Of a DNA stretch of 19,951 bases, positions 14,851 through 19,951 are shown one piece after another. Position 1 is the first letter of the stretch, and each line of letters starts with the position of its first letter. Source of the DNA: CAYJHC01 sp964370035 (GTDB taxonomy: Bacteria; Bacillota; Clostridia; Peptostreptococcales; Anaerovoracaceae); assembly GCA_964370035.1 (NCBI GenBank), contig CAYJGT010000025.1:1-19951 (forward strand), given 5' to 3'. Under the pieces are notes generated by a model, which worked only from the letters and a program-made list of their open reading frames with translations, searched no databases and had not been told where the DNA came from. The position numbers were made by a program, and so were the translations under genes.

Positions 14851-15846
14851 TTAACAAATCCTAGGAAGGCCTTCTCCAATAAGCACATCCACTGTTCTTA
14901 CTGCTCCTAGAGGAGTAACTATAGAAACTCTAGCTCCACTTTCGGAGTTAGTTTTTTTAATTTCTCCAATTATCTTTGCATTTTTACCATTTTCCGTAGC
15001 CCTTACTTTTTTTAAGGCTCTTTCCACTTCATCACCACTAACAATAGCAATCATCTTTCCTTCATTCCCCATATATAATGGGTCCAACCCCAACATTTCT
15101 GCAAAGCTGCCTACACCCTTATCTACCGGAAGACTTTCTTCTTCTATTAAAATGCTACAATCAGACGTCTCTGCAATTTCATTAAGAATTGTTCCTAAGC
15201 CTCCTCTAGTAACATCTCGCATAGCTTTAACTTGGATTTTTTCATTAAATAAGGCTTCAGTAATATCCGAGAGCACGGCACAATCACTTTCAATCCTATT
15301 CTCAATACCCATCCTTGCAGTTAGTATAGTAGCATGATGATCTCCTAAAGTACCTGAAAGAATTATTTTATCTCCCTCCTTACAATTGGAAGCACTTATG
15401 TTTCGGCCCTCTACTACAAACCCTATCCCTGTTGTATTTATAAAAAGGCCACCTGATCCTTCTACCACTTTAGTATCTCCAGCAATAACTATAACTCCAG
15501 CTTCTCTTGCTGCTTTTGCCATGCTTTCTACAATTCTATTTAATTTTTCTACCTCTAAGCCAGTCTCTAAAATAAAACCACAAGTAATATATTTAGGAAT
15601 TGCGCCCATCATTAGTAGATCATTTACTGTTCCACAGACTGCAAGCTTTCCAATATCTCCACCTTTAAACTCCACCGGCTCTACTACAAATGAATCTGTG
15701 GAGCATACTATCTTTTCACTTGAAGTAACTACTGCCCCATCTTCCATTTTATCTAGCACTTCATTTGATAAATGCTTTCCAAATATATTTTTCATAAGTT
15801 CTGAAGAGGCAATTCCGCCACTTCCATGCGCCATTTCAATCTTCAT
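14851..15846 (-). CDS. hypE: Hydrogenase maturation factor HypE
   Basis: A 331-residue HypE of the PurM/SelD-like superfamily. With ATP it dehydrates the carbamoyl group that HypF places on its C-terminal cysteine, giving the thiocyanate that donates CN to the iron of NiFe hydrogenase. The N-terminal MAHGSGG motif is present and the protein ends exactly in the family's PRIC-COOH tail, with Cys331 as carrier. The ATP-binding GDTKVVEGSGGLFINTTGIG segment lies at about 126-145. The ATG is preceded by AAGGA (AAGGAAAAATAATG). It is last in the hypF-C-D-E order, 164 nt after hypD, and may have an additional promoter of its own (15942-15971). Confidence 0.96.
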   Translation of the reverse strand: MKIEMAHGSGGIASSELMKNIFGKHLSNEVLDKMEDGAVVTSSEKIVCSTDSFVVEPVEFKGGDIGKLAVCGTVNDLLMMGAIPKYITCGFILETGLEVEKLNRIVESMAKAAREAGVIVIAGDTKVVEGSGGLFINTTGIGFVVEGRNISASNCKEGDKIILSGTLGDHHATILTARMGIENRIESDCAVLSDITEALFNEKIQVKAMRDVTRGGLGTILNEIAETSDCSILIEEESLPVDKGVGSFAEMLGLDPLYMGNEGKMIAIVSGDEVERALKKVRATENGKNAKIIGEIKKTNSESGARVSIVTPLGAVRTVDVLIGEGLPRIC

Positions 15847-15941
15847 TATTTTTCCTTTTTTTCTTTTTTCATTTCTTGTAATTAGCTATTCACAATTTAC
15901 CAAGATGATAACTCCCATTAATCATCAAGCTAAATATTTCT

Positions 15942-15971
15942 ATTCTAGCTCTCTGCTTGTTTAAATTTCAA
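15942..15971 (-). promoter_or_regulatory. Candidate hypE promoter
   Basis: On the minus strand TTGAAA (15971-15966) and TAGAAT (15947-15942) are 18 nt apart, about 100 nt before the hypE start. The -35 lies inside a 16-nt sequence also found upstream of hypF. Confidence 0.4.
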
Positions 15972-16010
15972 GTTTACTATCAAATGAATACGCAATATCT
16001 TTCATTAACA

Positions 16011-17057
16011 TTACCTGTTTTTATGCCAAATTCCACAAGCACCTTCTGACGAAACCATGCACGGCCCTAAAGGTGTAAGAGGATTACATTCTTCAGCAAA
16101 CATGGGGCATTGATTAGGATTTATTCTCCCTATAATAACCTCTTTACAAAGGCAATTTTCATTTAATTCTTCATCTTTATCTAAATCCCTACTTCCTATA
16201 TCTAGCTTTCCATATTCCTTTTTTATGTAAAGCCCGGAGTTTTCTATTTTTCCCATGCCTCTCCATGTTGCACTCCCCTGTTCATACACTTCTTTAATTA
16301 TCCTTTGTGCTTTTACATTACCTTCATCAGCAACAGCATTCATATATAGGTTTTTAACTTTCCCTTCACCATCAACAGCTTGTTTTACGATGTAATAAAT
16401 TGCAGCTAATATATGTTCAGCTGAAAACCCTGCCACAACAAATGGTTTATTAAACTTCTTTGACAACTTTTCATAAGGTCTACTTCCTATTATAGTGCTC
16501 ACATGACCAGGACAAATAAACCCATCAATAACATATGTGTCATTTGTATTTTCGCAAATCCATTCTAAAGGAGCCTCTATCGTTTTTAGAGATGTCACAA
16601 GTCTAATGTTTTCAATTTTTTTATCTACAATTTCATTGATTAATAAACCATAAATTGGAGCAGTTGTTTCAAAACCTACAGCTGCAACAACATAGGTTTT
16701 TCCCTTATTTTCTTCCGCCTTATTAATTGCTTCAAAGGGAGAGTACATTATCTCAACAGAAGCTCCTTCACTTATAGCAAAGCTTAAATTGCTAAGACTC
16801 CCTGGCACTTTCATCATATCTCCAAAAGTTAGGAGTACATGATTTTCTTTTTTAGCATATTCTATACATTCATCAATGTATGATGTTGGTGTAACACAAA
16901 CTGGGCATCCTGGCCCTGAAATTAGTCTTATCTTATCCGAAATTAAAGACCTAATACCACTTTTAAAGATTGCTGCCGTATGTGTTCCGCAAACTTCCAT
17001 AATTGAAATAGGCTTTCCATCATATTCTTTTAGATAGTCAATTATTTTTTTTATCAT
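16011..17057 (-). CDS. hypD: Hydrogenase maturation factor HypD
   Basis: A 348-residue iron-sulfur protein that, together with HypC, forms the scaffold on which Fe(CN)2CO is assembled. Conserved motifs are EVCGTHT (Cys23), SGPGCPVC (Cys51, Cys54) and FGDMMKVPGS, plus the C-terminal cysteine-rich segment CLCKEVIIGRINPNQCP...ECNPL...GPCMVSSEGACGIW that holds a [4Fe-4S] cluster. The TTG-initiated longer reading to 17084 is less likely: ATG at 17057 is the usual HypD start and has AGGAGAGG upstream, at a somewhat long spacing of about 10 nt. It lies 159 nt after hypC, longer than usual within a hyp operon; no other gene was seen in that gap. Confidence 0.96.
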   Translation of the reverse strand: MIKKIIDYLKEYDGKPISIMEVCGTHTAAIFKSGIRSLISDKIRLISGPGCPVCVTPTSYIDECIEYAKKENHVLLTFGDMMKVPGSLSNLSFAISEGASVEIMYSPFEAINKAEENKGKTYVVAAVGFETTAPIYGLLINEIVDKKIENIRLVTSLKTIEAPLEWICENTNDTYVIDGFICPGHVSTIIGSRPYEKLSKKFNKPFVVAGFSAEHILAAIYYIVKQAVDGEGKVKNLYMNAVADEGNVKAQRIIKEVYEQGSATWRGMGKIENSGLYIKKEYGKLDIGSRDLDKDEELNENCLCKEVIIGRINPNQCPMFAEECNPLTPLGPCMVSSEGACGIWHKNR

Positions 17058-17216
17058 TACGTAAAGACCTCTCCTCTCCTGCAAGATTAACCCATTAATA
17101 ATTTCATATCCTCGTTATTTTTTCTTTCATTAAATTATTTTGTAAATCTATAGTCTTTAAATAGCCTTTTGTTATTTTAATTTATCTTTCTAATTAATAA
17201 CGGTTTAATATCTATA

Positions 17217-17441
17217 TTAACCTTTAACCTCAAGTTCTTCTAATTCTTTGAAAATCGTCGCAAGTTCTTCCGCTTTTTCTTTTTCCATAACTTCAATTGC
17301 ACAACCTGCATGAACCAATACATACTGTCCAACTTTCGCTTCAATAAGCCCAATATTTACATCCACTATATTTCCATCAAAATCAGCCTTGGCGCGATTT
17401 CCTTCAACCGAAATAATTTTACCCGGCATTGCAATACACAT
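17217..17441 (-). CDS. hypC: Hydrogenase maturation chaperone HypC
   Basis: A 74-residue HypC/HupF chaperone. It begins MCIAMPGKI, where Cys2 (free after Met removal) binds the iron during transfer to the hydrogenase large subunit. The remainder (GNRAKADFDG, VGQYVLVHAGCAIEVM) is typical of the family's beta-barrel. The start was set at ATG 17441, because the MC-start is essential and GAGGAGG lies directly in front; a longer reading to 17495 is a frame extension. It follows hypF by 50 nt and precedes hypD. Confidence 0.96.
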   Translation of the reverse strand: MCIAMPGKIISVEGNRAKADFDGNIVDVNIGLIEAKVGQYVLVHAGCAIEVMEKEKAEELATIFKELEELEVKG

Positions 17442-17491
17442 TATTTCCTCCTCAAATATCATATCATTATTTTTAATTCTATCCCTATTGT

Positions 17492-19759
17492 TCATAATTT
17501 CATGTTTTTTCTTAATCTGTGATTTGCTATATATGCTTGTCCTAATGAAATTCCACCGTCATTTGGACTTACCATTGTATTATAATATACTTCAAATCCT
17601 TTTTCGCGAAGAGACTTTAGCGTCTCTTCCATCAAAATGTCATTTTGAAAAACTCCTCCCGAGAGTGCTACTATATTTATCCCATATATTTCTCTAACTT
17701 TTATTGCTTCCTTTAAAATCGCTTGACTGATTCTATTATGAAAATCCAGAGCCAACAGGCTTTTGGAGTCAACATTTTGTCCCAATCCAGTCTTTGCTGC
17801 TCTCGCATAATCTTCTAAGGCAATAGCACACTGACCTTCATATTCATTTCTTCCACAAATCCCCAGCAATGCTGCTACTCCGTCAAAAACCCTTCCCATG
17901 CTTGAGCTTTTTACAGAGTTAATATTTTTTTCTAAAGCAGCCTTAATAATATCTATAGCTTCAGCATCCGCATACTTTAATAAAGTTTCATTCTCTATCC
18001 CATAGTGTATGATATCATTAACATTGATTCCAAATTCGCCTTCCCCAGTAGTATTTGCTGCCCTAGATTTTTCAGATATCCCATATTGCTCTGTGATGCA
18101 AGTCGCTATTTTCCATCCGTCCTTTGCCATAGAGTCTCCACCAACATAATTTGTATATTTTAGGTGAGAATATCTTTCAAAGTGTTCGCTGTCGCATATT
18201 AACACTTCTCCTCCCCATATATTTCCATCAACACCATATCCTGTTCCGTCAAACACAATTCCTATTACCCTTTCTTCTAAAGAGTGCTCTGCCATTACGC
18301 TGGCAACATGTGCGTGATGATGTTGTACCTCTATAAGCGGAATATTATATTTTTTTGAAATTTCTTTTCCTATTTTACTTGTCCAATATCCAGGATGCAT
18401 ATCACAAACCACTACATCTGGTATTGCCGAAAAATTTTCTTCCATATTGGCAAGTGTAGCTTTATATGTTTCTTGTAATTTCAGATTATACATATCACCA
18501 AAAAATTGGCTAGGATATACAAAATCTCCCTTTGCAATGGCAAAGGTGCTTTTTAAGTCTCCCCCCATGGCCAGAATATTTTCCTTCACCCCTTTCAGAT
18601 ACAAAGGAGTTGGTGCAAATCCTTTTGATCTCCTGATTATTTGGGGCTGTCCATCTATCTCTCTCACCACTGAGTCATCTACATGTTTCAATATTTTTCT
18701 CTTATTGTAAATTAGTAAATCTATTTCATCTTCTCTTTCGAAAAAATCTAGCATCTCATCATCTTCAGTAATTATTGGCGAAGCTGATATATTACAACTT
18801 GTAAAAATTAACGGTTCTTGGCAATCATCTAAAATTAACATTTGCGCTGCTAGAGAAGGAAGGAATGCTCCTATTCGTTCTTTATTATCTTTGCTTTTTA
18901 GTAAAACAATAGGTCTAACTGATGAGGTCAGCATTTTTTCTTCTATCTCACTTACAACTGCAATCTCCTTTATTTGCTTAATATCTTTAAACATTACAGC
19001 AAAAGGCTTTTCATCTCTCCCTTTCATTCTTCTAATCTTCGATTCTGCTATCTTATCTCCATATTTGCAAACTAAATTATAACCGCCCATAGATTTAAAG
19101 GCAATTACACCACTTCTCAAAATAGCTTTAGTTGCTTTTTTCACTATAGTCTTTTCATTAGATTTTTCATTTCCACTTCTATTTATAAGTAGCATTTTAG
19201 GACCACATTCATTACAGGAAATAGTTTGAGCATGGTACCTTCTATCGTGCAAATCATTGTACTCAGATTGACATTTGTCACACATGGCGAATTCATCCAT
19301 TGTTGTGTTTTCTCTGTCATAAGGCAACTCTTCAATAATCGTATATCTTGGTCCACAAACCATGCAACTAATAAAACTATGGTTATACCTTCTATTTCCT
19401 GGAGTTTTAAATTCCTTTACACAGCTTTCACAAAGAGCAAGGTCTGTGGGTATAATCGAAAGGGTGTTCTCCAATTTTTCACTATTTGCAATTGAAAACC
19501 CTTCAAAATCCCTATCTTCTATTTTTTTTCTATCGATATGAATAATTTCAATAGGATCTAACTGTTCATTTTGTACAGTTTCAATAAAAGTATCAATTTT
19601 TGATTTTTCTGCTGAAATATACACATAAACTAGGCCACCTACATTGTGCACTTGTCCGTTTAGTTTTAATCTTTCTGCAATTTTAGCGATATATGGGCGA
19701 AAACCTACACCTTGAACGACCCCCCATATTCTTATCTCTTCAGTAATTATTCTTTCCAT
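17492..19759 (-). CDS. hypF: Carbamoyltransferase HypF
   Basis: A 755-residue HypF, normal family length, which converts carbamoyl phosphate and ATP to carbamoyl-adenylate and loads HypE. Domains in order: acylphosphatase-like (about 1-90, VVQGVGFRPY); a double zinc ribbon with the exact family spacing CxxC-x18-CxxC-x24-CxxC-x18-CxxC (cysteines at about 110-185); a YrdC-like domain (about 200-385, with SMGGYNLVC and RMKGRDEKPFAVM); and a Kae1-like C-terminal domain with the metal motif VQHHHAHVASVMAEH, FDGTGYG and GGVFQN. An upstream GTG at 19765 is in frame, but GAGG stands 8 nt before the ATG at 19759, so the ATG was chosen. It is first in the visible hypF-C-D-E run. A structured leader precedes it. 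Confidence 0.97.
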   Translation of the reverse strand: MERIITEEIRIWGVVQGVGFRPYIAKIAERLKLNGQVHNVGGLVYVYISAEKSKIDTFIETVQNEQLDPIEIIHIDRKKIEDRDFEGFSIANSEKLENTLSIIPTDLALCESCVKEFKTPGNRRYNHSFISCMVCGPRYTIIEELPYDRENTTMDEFAMCDKCQSEYNDLHDRRYHAQTISCNECGPKMLLINRSGNEKSNEKTIVKKATKAILRSGVIAFKSMGGYNLVCKYGDKIAESKIRRMKGRDEKPFAVMFKDIKQIKEIAVVSEIEEKMLTSSVRPIVLLKSKDNKERIGAFLPSLAAQMLILDDCQEPLIFTSCNISASPIITEDDEMLDFFEREDEIDLLIYNKRKILKHVDDSVVREIDGQPQIIRRSKGFAPTPLYLKGVKENILAMGGDLKSTFAIAKGDFVYPSQFFGDMYNLKLQETYKATLANMEENFSAIPDVVVCDMHPGYWTSKIGKEISKKYNIPLIEVQHHHAHVASVMAEHSLEERVIGIVFDGTGYGVDGNIWGGEVLICDSEHFERYSHLKYTNYVGGDSMAKDGWKIATCITEQYGISEKSRAANTTGEGEFGINVNDIIHYGIENETLLKYADAEAIDIIKAALEKNINSVKSSSMGRVFDGVAALLGICGRNEYEGQCAIALEDYARAAKTGLGQNVDSKSLLALDFHNRISQAILKEAIKVREIYGINIVALSGGVFQNDILMEETLKSLREKGFEVYYNTMVSPNDGGISLGQAYIANHRLRKNMKL

Positions 19760-19838
19760 TTTCACAGCCTCATCTACAATAAATATCGTTAGCTTGTGAC
19801 TGACTTAAGCTTCTCCTATACTAACTTCAACATTAATA

Positions 19839-19866
19839 AATTTATATTAGCTTGCTAATATAAATT
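19839..19866 (-). repeat. 13-bp perfect inverted repeat upstream of hypF
   Basis: AATTTATATTAGC (19839-19851) and GCTAATATAAATT (19854-19866) are exact reverse complements with a 2-nt centre. It lies 80 nt before the hypF start. It may be an operator dyad or an RNA hairpin. Confidence 0.55.
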
Positions 19867-19867
19867 C

Positions 19868-19911
19868 GCTATCTGCCATTGCGAAGGTTTACTGAGCAAT
19901 ACTGGCAGAGC
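19868..19911 (-). promoter_or_regulatory. Structured element upstream of hypF (leader or upstream terminator)
   Basis: TCTGCCA (19872-19878) pairs with TGGCAGA (19903-19909) and, inside it, TTGC (19879-19882) with GCAA (19896-19899), leaving a 3-nt bulge and a 13-nt loop; GC/GC can add an outer clamp. With the adjoining 13-bp repeat this makes two consecutive hairpins in the hypF leader. It could equally be the 3' end of a gene beyond the window. No known riboswitch was recognised. Confidence 0.4.
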
Positions 19912-19951
19912 ATACAACCTTATAAATAATCAATTTCAAGTTTACTAAAGA

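Noticed and set aside
15386..15964. Plus-strand ORF of 192 codons
   Set aside because: Antisense to hypE and its leader; composition is Pro/Ser/Ile-rich and no ribosome site is present.
19868..19911. Sigma-54 (-24/-12) promoter for the hyp genes
   Set aside because: TGGC is present, but no correctly spaced TTGC follows on the coding strand.
19839..19951. Cyclic-di-GMP or NiCo riboswitch before hypF
   Set aside because: The conserved core nucleotides of these families are not visible; only generic hairpins are seen.
1..19951. CRISPR array, insertion sequence or prophage
   Set aside because: No regularly spaced direct repeats, transposase, integrase or phage genes were seen.

Overview
The window is AT-rich with dense short Shine-Dalgarno sites (GGAGG variants). 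Its gene content (WhiA, RapZ, a DUF4428 protein, an amino-acid-fermentation enzyme and NiFe-hydrogenase maturation factors) fits an anaerobic low-GC Firmicute of the class Clostridia, possibly an amino-acid fermenter. This is inferred from gene families; no rRNA or tRNA is present to confirm it.

Layout, left to right. (1) 1-2690, plus strand: the 3' end of a hydantoinase/oxoprolinase-family gene, a 443-nt non-coding stretch ending in a strong terminator, then a YtcJ-type amidohydrolase with its own terminator. (2) 2762-3619, minus strand: a DUF4428 zinc-ribbon protein. (3) 3984-12167, all minus strand: AI-2E-family permease, murB, a PHP-domain protein and rapZ form a tight run (gaps of 48, 6 and 2 nt). 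These are followed by looser single genes: kce, whiA and the 23S rRNA uracil methyltransferase rlmD. The order murB-PHP-rapZ-whiA is a conserved Firmicute housekeeping cluster; here a catabolic kce gene lies where yvcK is normally found. (4) 12431-14809, plus strand: a Fic-domain protein with a DNA-binding N-terminus and a clearly altered active site, expressed from a near-consensus promoter, then a haemolysin-III-family membrane protein and a YfcE-like metallophosphoesterase. (5) 14851-19759, minus strand: hypF, hypC, hypD and hypE, which build and insert the Fe(CN)2CO ligands of a NiFe hydrogenase. hypA and hypB, for nickel insertion, and the hydrogenase itself are not in the window.

How the genes work together: HypF and HypE make the thiocyanate-type cyanide donor from carbamoyl phosphate, and HypC-HypD hold the iron and receive the ligands. 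MurB, RapZ and WhiA link wall precursor synthesis, nucleotide sensing and division or chromosome control. Kce would be one step of lysine fermentation, but no other gene of that pathway is here.

The most unusual points are the Fic protein, in which both the catalytic motif and the inhibitory motif have lost key residues, and the three copies of a 10-nt motif upstream of it. Others are a structured leader before hypF, a hypE terminator lying inside the convergent neighbour's coding sequence, and a non-coding locus at 541-780. I saw no CRISPR array, insertion sequence, prophage or recognisable new multi-gene defence system.
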